Positions 22,379 through 31,725 are shown, counted from the first letter of the stretch. The stretch is DNA of 64,000 nt from Variovorax saccharolyticus (GCF_030316765.1 NZ_JASZYT010000005.1:1-64000), one strand, 5' to 3'. Notes: generated by a model not told the origin, from the sequence alone. Program-made: numbers and translations.

Positions 22379-23004
22379 TGCACGTCTATGAAACCGATGG
22401 CGCGGAAATCTACCGTCGCTCTTTCGCCATGATCCGGGCCGAGGCCGAGCTCGCGCGCTTCGATGCCGACGACGAGCCCGTCGCGGTGCGCATGATCCAC
22501 GCGGCCGGGCTGATCGGGCTGGAGGCGCAGCTGCGCTTCCAGCCCGGCTTCACGCGCGCGGCCCGGGCGGCCCTGGCGGCCGGCGCACCCATCCTGTGCG
22601 ACGCACGCATGGTCAGCGAGGGCGTGACCCGCTCGCGGATGCCGGGCGGCAACGAGGTGCTGTGCACCTTGCACGACCCGCAGGTGCCGGCCCTGGCCGC
22701 GGCCATATCGACCACACGCTCGGCCGCCGCGCTGGAGCTGTGGCGGCCGCGGCTGCAGGGCGCCGTGGTGGCCATCGGCAATGCGCCGACAGCGCTCTTC
22801 CATCTGCTGAACATGCTGCAGGACCCGGCCTGCCCGCGGCCGGCGGCGATCATCGGTTGCCCGGTCGGCTTCGTCGGCGCGGCCGAATCGAAAGACGCGC
22901 TGTGGGCCGAGCAGCCCGCACCCTGCTGCATCGTGGCCGGCCGCCTGGGCGGCAGCGCCATCACGGTGGCGGCGATCAACGCGCTCGGGAGTCGTCTGGA
23001 ATGA
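22378..23004 (+). CDS. cobH: CobH, precorrin-8X methylmutase
   Basis: CobH moves the C11 methyl group to C12, giving hydrogenobyrinic acid. The 208-aa protein contains the family patterns YRRSFAMIRAEA at its start, RMIHAAG (with the catalytic His) near residue 39, and AIIGCPVGFVGAAESK near 160. The start ATG overlaps the stop of cobG (TGATG) and its own stop overlaps cobI (ATGA), so it sits in a chain of coupled genes. Confidence 0.95.
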   Translation: MHVYETDGAEIYRRSFAMIRAEAELARFDADDEPVAVRMIHAAGLIGLEAQLRFQPGFTRAARAALAAGAPILCDARMVSEGVTRSRMPGGNEVLCTLHDPQVPALAAAISTTRSAAALELWRPRLQGAVVAIGNAPTALFHLLNMLQDPACPRPAAIIGCPVGFVGAAESKDALWAEQPAPCCIVAGRLGGSAITVAAINALGSRLE

Positions 23005-23732
23005 GCCCGCGCGGCACTCTCTACGGACTGGGCCTGGGCCCCGGGGATCCGGACCTGATGACCGTGCGCGCGCACCGCCTGTTGCAGCGCGCCACCCATG
23101 TCGCCTACTTCCGCAAGGCCGGCCGGCCCGGGCAGGCGCGCCGCATCGTGGACGGCCTGCTGCCCGAAGGGGTGGCGGAGCATGCGATGGAATATCCCGT
23201 CACCACCGAGATCCCGGTCGACGATCCGGCCTACAACCAGCAACTGTCCGCCTTCTACGCCGAATGCGCGGCGCAGCTGCGGGCGCTGTCGGACGCCGGC
23301 CACGACGTGGTCGTGCTGTGCGAGGGCGATCCCTTCTTCTACGGCTCGTTCATGCATCTCTACACCCGGCTGGTCCAGACCCACCCGGTGCAGGTGGTGC
23401 CGGCGATCACGGGCATGTCGGGTGCCTGGACCGCCACCGGCCAGCCGATCACCTGGGGCGACGACGTGCTGACGGTGCTGATGGGCACGCTGCCCGAAGC
23501 ACGGCTGGCGCGCCACATGGCCGACAGCGAGGCGCTGGTCGTCATGAAGATCGGCCGCCACATCGACAAGGTGCGCCGTGCATTGACCGCGGCGGGACGG
23601 CTGCAGGATGCCTGGCTGGTCGAGTTCGCCACCATGCCGGGCCAGAAGGTGATGCGGCTTGCGGAGGCCGACGGCCGCGTCACGCCCTACTTCTCGATCG
23701 TGCTGGTGCACGGGCAGGGACGGCGGCCATGA
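23001..23732 (+). CDS. cobI: CobI, precorrin-2 C20-methyltransferase
   Basis: CobI methylates precorrin-2 at C20 to give precorrin-3A. The 243-aa protein has the tetrapyrrole methylase signature LYGLGLGPGDPDLMTVRA at its N-terminus, then EGDPFFYGSFMHLY and PAITGMSGAW. These are the conserved SAM-binding loops of the family. Start and stop overlap cobH and cobJ by 4 bp each. Confidence 0.95.
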   Translation: MSPRGTLYGLGLGPGDPDLMTVRAHRLLQRATHVAYFRKAGRPGQARRIVDGLLPEGVAEHAMEYPVTTEIPVDDPAYNQQLSAFYAECAAQLRALSDAGHDVVVLCEGDPFFYGSFMHLYTRLVQTHPVQVVPAITGMSGAWTATGQPITWGDDVLTVLMGTLPEARLARHMADSEALVVMKIGRHIDKVRRALTAAGRLQDAWLVEFATMPGQKVMRLAEADGRVTPYFSIVLVHGQGRRP

Positions 23733-24529
23733 GCGCCGCCTTGGTGCCGCCTGCAGCGGGCTGGCTGGTCATCGCCGGGCTCGGCCCGGGCGCCGAGGGC
23801 TGCGTGACGCCCGAGGTGAGCGCCGCCCTGGCCGATGCCACCGACGTGGTCGGCTACATCCCCTACGTCGCCCGGGTGGCGCCGCGCGACGGACTCCGGC
23901 TGCACGCGAGCGACAACCGCGTCGAGCTCGAACGCGCCGCCCACGCGCTGCGCCTGGCCGCCGAAGGCCGGCGCGTGGTGGTGGTGTCCTCGGGCGACCC
24001 GGGCGTGTTCGCGATGGCCTCGGCGGTGTTCGAGGCGGTGGAGGCCGGCGATGCGGCGTGGCGCCTGCTGGACGTGCGCGTGCTGCCCGGGATCACTGCG
24101 ATGCTGGCCGCCGCCGCGCGCGCCGGCGCGCCGCTGGGCCACGACTTCTGCGCCATCAACCTGTCGGACAACCTGAAGCCCTGGGCGCTGGTGGAACGCC
24201 GTCTGCGGCTCGCAGTGCAGGCCGATTTCGCGATGGCCTTCTACAACCCGCGCTCGCTGGCGCGGCCGGAAGGATTCGCGCGAACGCTGGCGGTGCTGCG
24301 CGAGGCCTGCGGCGCGGCGGGAAGTGCGGCGCGTCCGGTGATCTTCGCCCGCGCCGTGTCCACGCCCGACGAGAGCCTGCGCGTGGTCGCGCTGCAGGAT
24401 GCCCAGCCGGAGATGGCCGACATGCGCACCGTGGTCATCGTCGGCTCCAGCCTGACGCGGGTGATCGCCCGCGCAGGCCGGCCCTGGGTCTACACGCCAC
24501 GCTCGGCGCTGCCCGAGGGGGCCGCATGA
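23729..24529 (+). CDS. cobJ: CobJ, precorrin-3B C17-methyltransferase
   Basis: CobJ methylates C17 and contracts the ring of precorrin-3B to form precorrin-4. The 266-aa tetrapyrrole methylase shows VIAGLGPGAEGCVTPE at the N-terminus, VVSSGDPGVFAMA, LPGITAMLAAAARAGAPLG and AFYNPRS in typical order. It overlaps the stop of cobI. Its last 40 bp overlap tail-to-tail with the minus-strand cobK gene, so transcription of one crosses the end of the other. Confidence 0.95.
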   Translation: MSAALVPPAAGWLVIAGLGPGAEGCVTPEVSAALADATDVVGYIPYVARVAPRDGLRLHASDNRVELERAAHALRLAAEGRRVVVVSSGDPGVFAMASAVFEAVEAGDAAWRLLDVRVLPGITAMLAAAARAGAPLGHDFCAINLSDNLKPWALVERRLRLAVQADFAMAFYNPRSLARPEGFARTLAVLREACGAAGSAARPVIFARAVSTPDESLRVVALQDAQPEMADMRTVVIVGSSLTRVIARAGRPWVYTPRSALPEGAA

Positions 24530-25263
24530 TGCGCCGACTCCAGCCACTGCAGCACCTCGGCCACGCGGGTCGCTTCCCGTCGCGCGGGCAGCGCTGGCCG
24601 CGCCACCATCACCACCGGCAGGCCGAGCTCGCGGGCAGCCTGCAGCTTGGCCTCCGCACCGCTGCCGCCGGCGTTCTTGCAGACGAGCAGGTCCACGCGC
24701 TCGCCGCGCAGCAGGGCGATGTCGCCCTCCAGGTCGAAGGGTCCGCGCGAGACGATCACCGTGTGTTGCGGCAAGGGCGGCCGCAGCTCGGGCAGGTCGA
24801 CCAGCCGCAGGATGTAGTGATGCTGCGGCTGTGCCGCGAAGTCCGCCAGGTGCATGCGGCCCAAGGCCAGCATCACGCGCCGCGGCGGCCCGCTCAGCGC
24901 GGCGACGGCCGCGGGCAGGTCGGGCACGGGCTGCCAGCGGTCGCCGGGGCCGGCCTGCCAGCCGGGGCGCGTCAAGGCCAGCAAGGGCAGACCGCACTGC
25001 GCGCAAGCCGCGACCGCGTTCGCGCTCATGCGTGCGGCGAAGGGATGGGTGGCGTCCACGACGTGCGTCACCTGCTGGTCGCGCAGGTGGCGCACCAGGC
25101 CGCTGACGCCGCCGAAGCCACCCACGCGCACGGCGATGGGCTGCGCCTTGGGCTGGGCTACCCGGCCGGCATAGGACAGCACGGCGCGTTCGCCTCGTTC
25201 GGCGAGCGCCCGCGCCAGCGCGCTCGCTTCGAGCGTGCCGCCCAGGACCAGGACATTGCGCAT
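24490..25263 (-). CDS. cobK: CobK, precorrin-6A reductase, inverted inside the operon
   Basis: CobK reduces precorrin-6A to 6B with NADPH. The 257-aa protein starts [20 protein letters not shown], a Rossmann-like loop. It then shows VDATHPFAARMSANA, and near the C-terminus the KNAGGSGAEAKL motif, both diagnostic. It is the only gene on the minus strand between cobB and cobF. It overlaps cobJ by 40 bp at its 3' end, and its start codon shares the palindrome CATG (25261-25264) with cobL on the other strand. No spacer is left for a conventional promoter between cobK and cobL. Confidence 0.95.
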   Translation of the reverse strand: MRNVLVLGGTLEASALARALAERGERAVLSYAGRVAQPKAQPIAVRVGGFGGVSGLVRHLRDQQVTHVVDATHPFAARMSANAVAACAQCGLPLLALTRPGWQAGPGDRWQPVPDLPAAVAALSGPPRRVMLALGRMHLADFAAQPQHHYILRLVDLPELRPPLPQHTVIVSRGPFDLEGDIALLRGERVDLLVCKNAGGSGAEAKLQAARELGLPVVMVARPALPARREATRVAEVLQWLESAHHAAPSGSAERGV

Positions 25264-26473
25264 GGCTGAATTCACTGAAACTACCCCGTGGTTGACGATC
25301 ATCGGGCTTGGCGAGGACGGCTGGGAGGGCCTGCCTGGCGCCAGCCGCGCGGCACTCGATGCGGCCGAACTGGTGGCCGGCAGCGCGCGCCACTTGGCAC
25401 TGTTGCCCGGTCTGCGCGTCGAGCGGCTCGAATGGCCGGTGCCGTTCGCCGATGGCATCCCGATCCTACTGGCACAGCGCGGCCGCCGCGTGGCGATGCT
25501 GGCCTCCGGCGACCCGTTCTGGTTCGGCGCCGGCAGTTCGGTGACGCGCCATCTCGGCGCGCACGAATGGCATGCCTTGCCCGCCCCTTCCACATTCGGC
25601 CTGGCGGCTGCGCGCCTGGGTTGGCCGCTGGAGCAGGTCAGCTGCCTGGGCCTGCACGCGGCGCCGCTGGCGCGCCTGCGACCGCACCTTCAATCCGGCG
25701 AGCGCCTGCTGCTGCTGCTGCGCGACGGTGCCGCCGTGGCGGCGCTGGCACGCTACCTGGTCGACCACGATTTCGGCGCCAGCACGATGAGCGTGCTGGA
25801 AGCGCTGGGCGGCCCGCGCGAGCGGCGGCGCGACCTCGCTGCCTGCGACTTCGACCTCGCCGATGTGCGGCATCCGGTGGCCGTGGCCGTGCAGGTGGCC
25901 GGCACGGGCATGGCCCTGCCGTGCCGCACCAGCCTGCCGGACGATGCCTTCGCGCACGACGGCCAGATCACGAAGCAGAAGGTGCGGGCCCTGGCGCTGT
26001 GCGCCCTGGCGCCGCGGCCCGGCGAGCGGCTGTGGGACATCGGAGCGGGTTCCGGGTCGATCGGCATCGAATGGCTGCTGGCCCATCCGCGCTGCGAGGC
26101 CGTGGCCATCGAGGGCGACCCCGAGCGCGCGATGCGGCTGCGCGCCAATGCCGACCGGCTGGGCGTCGATCGGCTCGCATTGGTGTCCGGCCGCGCGCCC
26201 GATGCCCTGGCCGGCCTGCCGCCGCCGGATGCGGTCTTCATCGGCGGCGGACTCAACGACGCGCTGCTGGTGCAGCTGTGGCGCCTGCTCCCGCCAGGCT
26301 GCCGCGTGGTGGCCCATGCAGTGACACTGGAATCCGAAGCCCTGCTGAGCGACTGGCACGCGCGCGTCGGCGGCAGCCTGACACGCATCGAGCTGGCGGA
26401 GGCCGCGCCGCTGGGGACGCGGCGCGCCTGGCGCGCTTCCTACCCGATCGTGCAATGGAGCGCGACGCGATGA
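25262..26473 (+). CDS. cobL: CobL, precorrin-6B C5,C15-methyltransferase/decarboxylase
   Basis: CobL is a 403-aa fusion. An N-terminal CbiE-type tetrapyrrole methylase ([27 protein letters not shown]) occupies about residues 1-210. A C-terminal CbiT-type methyltransferase carries the SAM motif [15 protein letters not shown] near residue 258. It methylates C5 and C15 and decarboxylates the acetate side chain at C12. ATG 25262 is preferred; GTG 25235, nine codons upstream, is an in-frame alternative. The stop overlaps cobE. Confidence 0.94.
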   Translation: MAEFTETTPWLTIIGLGEDGWEGLPGASRAALDAAELVAGSARHLALLPGLRVERLEWPVPFADGIPILLAQRGRRVAMLASGDPFWFGAGSSVTRHLGAHEWHALPAPSTFGLAAARLGWPLEQVSCLGLHAAPLARLRPHLQSGERLLLLLRDGAAVAALARYLVDHDFGASTMSVLEALGGPRERRRDLAACDFDLADVRHPVAVAVQVAGTGMALPCRTSLPDDAFAHDGQITKQKVRALALCALAPRPGERLWDIGAGSGSIGIEWLLAHPRCEAVAIEGDPERAMRLRANADRLGVDRLALVSGRAPDALAGLPPPDAVFIGGGLNDALLVQLWRLLPPGCRVVAHAVTLESEALLSDWHARVGGSLTRIELAEAAPLGTRRAWRASYPIVQWSATR

Positions 26474-26886
26474 TGGTGGCGGGCTTCGGCTTCAGAAGCG
26501 GCGCGACGCTGGCATCGCTGCGCGACGCACTGGCGCATGCGACCGCGGCCCTGCAGCCCGCGATGCCGGCGCAGGCGATCGCCTTGCTGGCCACCGCGCA
26601 CGACAAGGCCGATGCACCGTGCCTGCGGGCACTGGCCGATGCGCTGGGCGTGCCGGTGTGCGCCGTGGAGGCGGCGCGGATGAACGCCACCGCCACGCTG
26701 ACCGACCACGCCACGGTGCGCATGCTGCGCGGCAGCGGCAGCACCGCCGAAGCCGCGGCCCTGGCGGCGGCCCTGATCCACGCCGGTCCGGGCGCCGCGC
26801 TGCTTCATCCGCGTGCGGTGTCGACCGACCGCCTCGCCACTTGCGCGCTCGCCGCGCGAACCCAACCACCGGAGTCTCGACCATGA
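26470..26886 (+). CDS. cobE: CobE, CbiG C-terminal-like cobalamin biosynthesis protein
   Basis: This 138-aa protein matches the CbiG C-terminal/CobE fold. It begins with [10 protein letters not shown], has [10 protein letters not shown] in the middle and ends with an AEAAAL...[10 protein letters not shown] segment. CobE is needed for efficient aerobic B12 synthesis in some bacteria, but its exact reaction is not established. The start overlaps the cobL stop (ATGATG gives two choices, 26470 or 26473). The stop overlaps cobM. Confidence 0.85.
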   Translation: MMVAGFGFRSGATLASLRDALAHATAALQPAMPAQAIALLATAHDKADAPCLRALADALGVPVCAVEAARMNATATLTDHATVRMLRGSGSTAEAAALAAALIHAGPGAALLHPRAVSTDRLATCALAARTQPPESRP

Positions 26887-27665
26887 CCATCCACTTCATC
26901 GGCGCCGGCCCCGGTGCGCCGGACCTGCTGACCCTGCGCGGGCGCGACCTGATCGGCCGCTGCCCGGTCTGCCTCTATGCCGGCTCGCTGGTGCCCGAAG
27001 AAATCCTGGCGTACTGCCCACGCGGCGCGCGCATCGTCAACACCGCGCCGCTCGATCTCGACGCCATCGTCGCCGAGTTCGTCGCCGCCGATGCGGCCGG
27101 CCAGGACGTGGCGCGACTGCATTCGGGCGATCTGTCCGTCTGGTCGGCGATGGGCGAGCAACTGCGCCGCCTTCGGGCCCTCGGCATCCCCTACACGGTC
27201 ACGCCTGGCGTGCCCTCGTTCGCCGCCGCGGCGGCTGCGCTGGGTACCGAGCTCACGCTGCCGGGCCTGGCGCAGTCGGTGGTGCTGACGCGCACATCGG
27301 GCCGCGCGTCGCCCATGCCGTCGCGCGAGACCCTGGCCGGCTTCGCAGCCACCGGAGCGACGCTCGCCTTGCACCTGTCCATCCACAAGCTGGCCGAGGT
27401 GGTGGCGGAGCTGCTGCCTTTCTACGGCGCCGAATGCCCGGTGGCCGTGGTCTATCGCGCGAGCTGGCCGGACGAGCAGATCTTCCGCGCGACCCTTTGC
27501 ACCATAGAGGCGGCGATGGGCGAGGGTGTGGAACGCACCGCGCTGATACTCGTCGGCCCCGCACTGGCCGCGGAAGGCTTCGCCGAAAGCCGCCTCTATG
27601 CCGGCGACTACGACCGGCGGTTCCGGCCGACGCGCGCCGAGACGGGCGGCTCGCCGGCCGCCTGA
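26883..27665 (+). CDS. cobM: CobM, precorrin-4 C11-methyltransferase
   Basis: CobM methylates precorrin-4 at C11. The 260-aa protein starts [17 protein letters not shown] and continues with [26 protein letters not shown] and [15 protein letters not shown]. All are the expected blocks of CobM/CbiF tetrapyrrole methylases. It overlaps cobE by 4 bp. A pyrimidine-rich 89-bp spacer then leads to the CbiM-like gene. Confidence 0.95.
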   Translation: MTIHFIGAGPGAPDLLTLRGRDLIGRCPVCLYAGSLVPEEILAYCPRGARIVNTAPLDLDAIVAEFVAADAAGQDVARLHSGDLSVWSAMGEQLRRLRALGIPYTVTPGVPSFAAAAAALGTELTLPGLAQSVVLTRTSGRASPMPSRETLAGFAATGATLALHLSIHKLAEVVAELLPFYGAECPVAVVYRASWPDEQIFRATLCTIEAAMGEGVERTALILVGPALAAEGFAESRLYAGDYDRRFRPTRAETGGSPAA

Positions 27666-27754
27666 GAGCGTCATTTTTCTTCGTTCATCCCTTTTCCTTC
27701 CACGCCTTCGCAGCACCGCTCGCCGGACTGCACTCAACTCACGGAGAACCCGCC

Positions 27755-28441
27755 ATGCACATGGAACCCGGAATCGTCGACGGCAGCAAGATCCTGCTGT
27801 CCTATGCCACCGCGAGCGCTTGCGCGCTTTATGCAGCGAAGCTGTCGCTGAACCACGTTCGCGAGGAGGGCGCGGGCTCGCTGGTGCTGCGCAGCGTGCT
27901 TGCCGCCATGCTGGTCTTCGTCTTCTTCGAGGTGTTCCCGCATGTGCCGGTCGGCGTGTCCGAGGTTCACCTGATCCTGGGCTCGTCGCTGTTCCTGATC
28001 CTGGGCGCAGCGCCCACCGCCATCGGCCTGGCCGCGGGGCTGGCGCTGCAGAGCTTCTTCTTCGAACCGCAAGACCTGCCGCAGTACGGCATGAACGTCA
28101 CCACCTTGCTGGCCGCGCTGTTCGCCATGCAGGCGGTGGCCCGGCGGGTGCTGCCCGCCAGGCTGCCCTATGTCGAACTGGGCTACGTGCACGTGCTCAA
28201 GATGTCGGTGGTGTTCCAGGGCGGCATCGTCGCCTGGGTGGCTTTCTGGACGATCTACGGCCGCGGCCTCGGGGCCGAGACGCTGCAAGCCGTGGGCAGC
28301 TTCGGCGCCGCCTACATGACGGTCGTGCTGCTCGAGCCGCTGGTCGACCTGGCCGTGCTGGCAGCCGCCAAGGGGCTGCGCGGGCGGGCAGGGCAGCGCG
28401 GGTCGGTGCTGCTGGCGCGTCGCCTGCACCACGCGGCCTGA
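27755..28441 (+). CDS. CbiM-like metal permease without CbiN, CbiQ or CbiO
   Basis: This 228-aa protein begins MHMEPGIVDG, like the Met-His N-terminus of CbiM/NikM S-components, where His2 helps hold the metal. About six hydrophobic segments follow, including LVLRSVLAAMLVFVFFEVF, HLILGSSLFLILGAAPTAI and GMNVTTLLAALFAMQAVA. The cobalamin context points to Co2+ uptake. The usual ECF partners CbiN, CbiQ and CbiO are not nearby, so it either works alone or borrows partners encoded elsewhere. ACGGAGAA precedes the ATG. Confidence 0.78.
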   Translation: MHMEPGIVDGSKILLSYATASACALYAAKLSLNHVREEGAGSLVLRSVLAAMLVFVFFEVFPHVPVGVSEVHLILGSSLFLILGAAPTAIGLAAGLALQSFFFEPQDLPQYGMNVTTLLAALFAMQAVARRVLPARLPYVELGYVHVLKMSVVFQGGIVAWVAFWTIYGRGLGAETLQAVGSFGAAYMTVVLLEPLVDLAVLAAAKGLRGRAGQRGSVLLARRLHHAA

Positions 28442-28478
28442 TTGCCTCGAACCGGCTGGTTGCCGCGCAGGACTGCAG

Positions 28479-29270
28479 ATGGATGTCCCTCCCATGATCG
28501 AGCTGATGCTGATCGGCATCGGCACCGGCAATCCCGAACATCTCACGCTGCAGGCCATCGCTGCACTGAAGCGTGCCGAGCTCATCCTGATCCCGCGCAA
28601 GGGCGCAGACAAGACCGAACTCGCCGAGTTGCGCCGCCAGGTCTGCGCGACGCATCTGGACGGCCGGGCCCGGCTGGTCGAGTTCGACCTGCCCGTGCGC
28701 GATGCCGCCGCGCCCCGCTATCTCGATGGCGTGCAGGCGTGGCACGCGGCCATCGCCGCCGTCTGGGCGGAGCAGATCGCCACCTGCCTGCCCGAGGGCG
28801 GTCGCGTGGCGCTGCTGGTCTGGGGCGACCCCTCCCTCTACGACTCCAGCCTGCGCATTGCCGAGCGGCTGCAGACGGCCGGCATGGCGCTGCGGGTCGA
28901 GGTGATTCCCGGCCTGAGCAGCGTTCAGTTGCTGACCGCCGCGCACGCCATCCCGCTCAACACGCTGGGCGCCTCGGTGCTCATCACCACGGGACGCCAG
29001 TTGCGGGCCGGCGGCTGGCCCGCTGGCCTGGACACGGTGGTGGTGCTGCTCGACGGTGGCTGCGCCTTCGAGGTCCTGCCGCCGGAGGGCATCGATATCT
29101 ACTGGGCGGCCTATCTCGGGATGCCGCAGCAGTTGCTTCTTGCCGGTCCCCTGGCCAGCACCGGGCCGCGCATTGCTGCGCTTCGCGCCGCCGCCCGCGA
29201 GGCGCACGGCTGGATCATGGACAGCTACCTGCTTCGAAGCAGCGCGGTGGCGTCGGGCGGGCTGCGCTGA
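28479..29270 (+). CDS. cobF: CobF, precorrin-5 C1-methyltransferase (precorrin-6A synthase, deacetylating)
   Basis: CobF methylates C1 of precorrin-5 and releases the extruded acetyl group, giving precorrin-6A. This step is specific to the aerobic route. The 263-aa tetrapyrrole methylase has LMLIGIGTGNPEHLTLQA near the N-terminus, then LVWGDPSLYDSSLRI and PGLSSVQLLTAAHAIPLN. ATG 28494 (MIEL...) is a plausible alternative start. It is the last gene of the cobalamin block. Confidence 0.93.
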   Translation: MDVPPMIELMLIGIGTGNPEHLTLQAIAALKRAELILIPRKGADKTELAELRRQVCATHLDGRARLVEFDLPVRDAAAPRYLDGVQAWHAAIAAVWAEQIATCLPEGGRVALLVWGDPSLYDSSLRIAERLQTAGMALRVEVIPGLSSVQLLTAAHAIPLNTLGASVLITTGRQLRAGGWPAGLDTVVVLLDGGCAFEVLPPEGIDIYWAAYLGMPQQLLLAGPLASTGPRIAALRAAAREAHGWIMDSYLLRSSAVASGGLR

Positions 29271-29324
29271 CGAAGCGCGAGAAGGCGATACCGCTCGCCT
29301 TGCCCTCGGTATCATCGTGCTCGG

Positions 29325-29334
29325 AATTAATTAA
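29325..29334. promoter_or_regulatory. AATTAATT operator candidate before the TetR gene
   Basis: AATTAATTAA lies 10 bp upstream of the tetR start codon, downstream of a TATCAT -10-like hexamer (29310-29315). It contains the self-complementary TTAATTAA. The same core recurs before nicC and before the ABC importer. Position close to the start fits autorepression. Confidence 0.55.
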
Positions 29335-29344
29335 GCAGCCAAAC

Positions 29345-30031
29345 ATGAACAGCAAGAAGAGTCGACGCGAGGGGGACGAGACGCCGACCAAGCACAAGGG
29401 ACCGGGGCGCCCCGAGGGCGCGAGCGTCGTCCGGGAGGAAATCCTCGACGCCGCGGAGCAGATGTTCGCGAACCTCGGCTACGCCGGCACCACGCTGCGC
29501 GAGGTCGCGACGCACGCCAAGGTGACGCAGGCGCTGATCAGCTACTACTTCGGCTCGAAGTTCGGGCTCTTCGAAGAGGTGTTCCTGCGGCGCGGCCAGG
29601 TGATCTCGCAGCAGCGCATCGAGAACCTGGAGGCGATGTGCGCCGCGGGCAAGCCGAATGTGCGCGGCATCGTGCGCGCCTTCCTGCTGCCGACCCTGAC
29701 GCTGCGCAACACGCCCCAGGGCCGCGCCTTCCTGCGGCTGCAGGCCCGGCTGCACACCGAGCCGCCCGAGATCTCGTACAAGCTGCGCACCGACGCCTAC
29801 GGCGGCTCGACCCGGCGCTACGTCGAGGTGCTGCGCAAGGCGCTGCCGAAGCTGGGCGAACTCGATGCCTACTGGCGCGTGACGCTGATGATCGGCACCT
29901 ATCTCTATGCGTTCTCGGACACCCACCGGATGGAGGAGATGACGCCCAAGGGCCTCTACGACCCCGAAGACACCGAGGCGCTGATCGACCAGGTGACGCG
30001 CTTCGTGGTCGGCGGTTTCGAGGCGAAGTGA
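29345..30031 (+). CDS. TetR-family regulator, likely controller of the nicotinate genes
   Basis: This 228-aa protein has a basic N-terminal arm and a TetR helix-turn-helix (about residues 30-75: REEILDAAEQMFANLGYAG, then LREVATHAKVTQALISYYFG). The larger C-terminal ligand domain follows. It converges on nicF with only 7 bp between stop codons. An AATTAATTAA site lies just upstream of its ATG, and similar sites stand before nicC and the ABC transporter, so it probably represses all three. In Pseudomonas putida the nic regulator NicR is a MarR-type protein, so this would be a different solution. The ligand could be 6-hydroxynicotinate, by analogy only. Confidence 0.88.
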   Translation: MNSKKSRREGDETPTKHKGPGRPEGASVVREEILDAAEQMFANLGYAGTTLREVATHAKVTQALISYYFGSKFGLFEEVFLRRGQVISQQRIENLEAMCAAGKPNVRGIVRAFLLPTLTLRNTPQGRAFLRLQARLHTEPPEISYKLRTDAYGGSTRRYVEVLRKALPKLGELDAYWRVTLMIGTYLYAFSDTHRMEEMTPKGLYDPEDTEALIDQVTRFVVGGFEAK

Positions 30032-30038
30032 GGGCAGC

Positions 30039-30665
30039 CTAGGCGACGCCGGCCAGGCGCTCGCGCAGCGTGTCCGAGGTCATCACGTCGCCGTACTTCT
30101 GCTGGATGTCGAACAGGCTCGCATCGTGCGGCCCGATCGCGCGGTCCCCCACGCAGTCCGACAGCACGACCGGTGCGAAGCCCCAGCACATGGCGTCGAC
30201 GACGCTCGCGCGAACGCAGCCACTGGTGACACAGCCCGCCACCAGCAGGGTGCGCACGCCGCGCTGCGTGAGCCAGGGTGCGAGCGAGGTACCGAAGAAG
30301 GCCGAAGGCACGTTCTTCCGGACCACCAGTTCACCGGCCCGCGGCGCGAGCTCGGCGACGATGGCGCTGGCCGGCGAGGCTTCCTTCAGGGTCAGCATGC
30401 CGGGTACCTTGGTGCTGAAGAAGTTGGCATCGCCATCGTCGTCGGCATAGACGATGCGGCTGTGCGCCACGGGCCAGCCGCGCGCGCGCGCCAGCGCCAG
30501 CAGCGGCGCGGTGCGCGCAATGGCCGCGGGTATGTTGCCGCCGCCGAACACGGCCGGGTCGGCGAAGCCGTTGACGAAGTCGACGATCAGCAGGCCCAGC
30601 GGCGGTCGCACGCCGAGGGCAGCCCCGAAGCCCTGCCGCTGGTAGACCTGGGCTTCCTCATGCAT
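30039..30665 (-). CDS. nicF: NicF, maleamate amidohydrolase
   Basis: NicF hydrolyses maleamate to maleate and ammonia. The 208-aa protein belongs to the isochorismatase/cysteine-hydrolase family. The catalytic Asp is in LLIVDFVNGF (about residue 29), the Lys in VVRKNVPSAFFGT (about 118), and the nucleophile Cys in VAGCVTSGCVRASVVDA (about 150). It is the last gene of the nic operon. Its start overlaps the end of nicX by 8 bp. Confidence 0.9.
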   Translation of the reverse strand: MHEEAQVYQRQGFGAALGVRPPLGLLIVDFVNGFADPAVFGGGNIPAAIARTAPLLALARARGWPVAHSRIVYADDDGDANFFSTKVPGMLTLKEASPASAIVAELAPRAGELVVRKNVPSAFFGTSLAPWLTQRGVRTLLVAGCVTSGCVRASVVDAMCWGFAPVVLSDCVGDRAIGPHDASLFDIQQKYGDVMTSDTLRERLAGVA

Positions 30666-31725
30666 GGGCGGCTCCGGCGGGCTGGTTCATGAGTTCCTCG
30701 ATGACGCGTCCGTCGCGCACCACCTGCAGATCGTCGACGAAGACGTCGCAGCGGCGCATCGGGATGTCGATGTGGCACGCAGTGGTGCGGCTGCCGCCGG
30801 CCTCGTTGTTGGGGCCCAGCGAGAACAGGAAGTTGCCGCTGACCGCGCGCGCATCCATGCCCAGCGTGGCCTCGCGGTCGTAGAGGCCCAGCGTCGACCA
30901 ATAGGCGCGCTTCTGCAGCCCCCAGCCGATGTGCGAGATCGCGTAGGCCTCCGGGTCGGCGAAGGACTCGATGTACTCGCACAGCAGCTCGGCCTCGGTG
31001 CCGCCTTCGATGCGTGTCACGAAGCCTTCCTGCACCGTGAGTTCGATCGGCTCGCCGACATAGGACTTCATCGGCAGCAGCACGTCGCCCTTGGCGAGCA
31101 CGATGCGCCCGTGCGCGCCGCCCTCGTTGGGCCAGGTGAAGGCGAAGCCGCTGGGCCAGTGGTCCCAGCGCCCCGGCTGGTCGACGAAGCCGTATTCGGC
31201 TGTCACCGGGTATTCGCCCAGCGGGCAATGCAGGTCGGTGCCGCCGGGCGACCGCACGCGCATCGACTTGCGACCCTTGAGCAGGGCCACGCCGGACTGC
31301 ACGCGATGGTAGTCGGCCAGGGTCGGCACCATGCGCAGCAGCACCTCGGGCGGCTCGACCGCCAGCAGGATCCTGGTGCCGCCGGCGAGGATCTCGTGCT
31401 GCTCGGGCGAGAACAGCAGCGTCATCAGGTCGAGCACCAGGTCGCTGGCCTTGAGCGCCGCGATGGCGGCGCGGTTGCCCGTCAGCGGCGTGGTGCCGAG
31501 ATAGGCCAGCGTGTCGCGGCTCAGCGACTTCTCCGCGTTGACCGGCGGCAGGTCGAGCCGGCTCACGCAGGCACCCAGCATGGTGGCGGCGGTGATCGCG
31601 CAGCGCAGCGTCTGCGGATGGGTGTGGTCGCTGGTGAGCACGGTGACGGCGTCGCCGGCGCCCAGCTTCGAAAGGGTCAGGACCTGGGTCCAGGCGCGGA
31701 TCAGGTCGGTGTCGCTGACAGCCAT
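30658..31725 (-). CDS. nicX: NicX, 2,5-dihydroxypyridine 5,6-dioxygenase
   Basis: NicX is the Fe(II) extradiol-type enzyme that opens 2,5-dihydroxypyridine to N-formylmaleamate. The 355-aa protein resembles the leucyl-aminopeptidase-like (M29-like) fold of this family. C-terminal metal-ligand candidates are in SHIGWGLQKRAYW, LGPNNEAGGSRTTACHIDIP and the preceding Glu-rich EAELLCEYIESF. The family call rests on overall similarity and on context between nicD and nicF. Confidence 0.88.
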   Translation of the reverse strand: MAVSDTDLIRAWTQVLTLSKLGAGDAVTVLTSDHTHPQTLRCAITAATMLGACVSRLDLPPVNAEKSLSRDTLAYLGTTPLTGNRAAIAALKASDLVLDLMTLLFSPEQHEILAGGTRILLAVEPPEVLLRMVPTLADYHRVQSGVALLKGRKSMRVRSPGGTDLHCPLGEYPVTAEYGFVDQPGRWDHWPSGFAFTWPNEGGAHGRIVLAKGDVLLPMKSYVGEPIELTVQEGFVTRIEGGTEAELLCEYIESFADPEAYAISHIGWGLQKRAYWSTLGLYDREATLGMDARAVSGNFLFSLGPNNEAGGSRTTACHIDIPMRRCDVFVDDLQVVRDGRVIEELMNQPAGAAHA

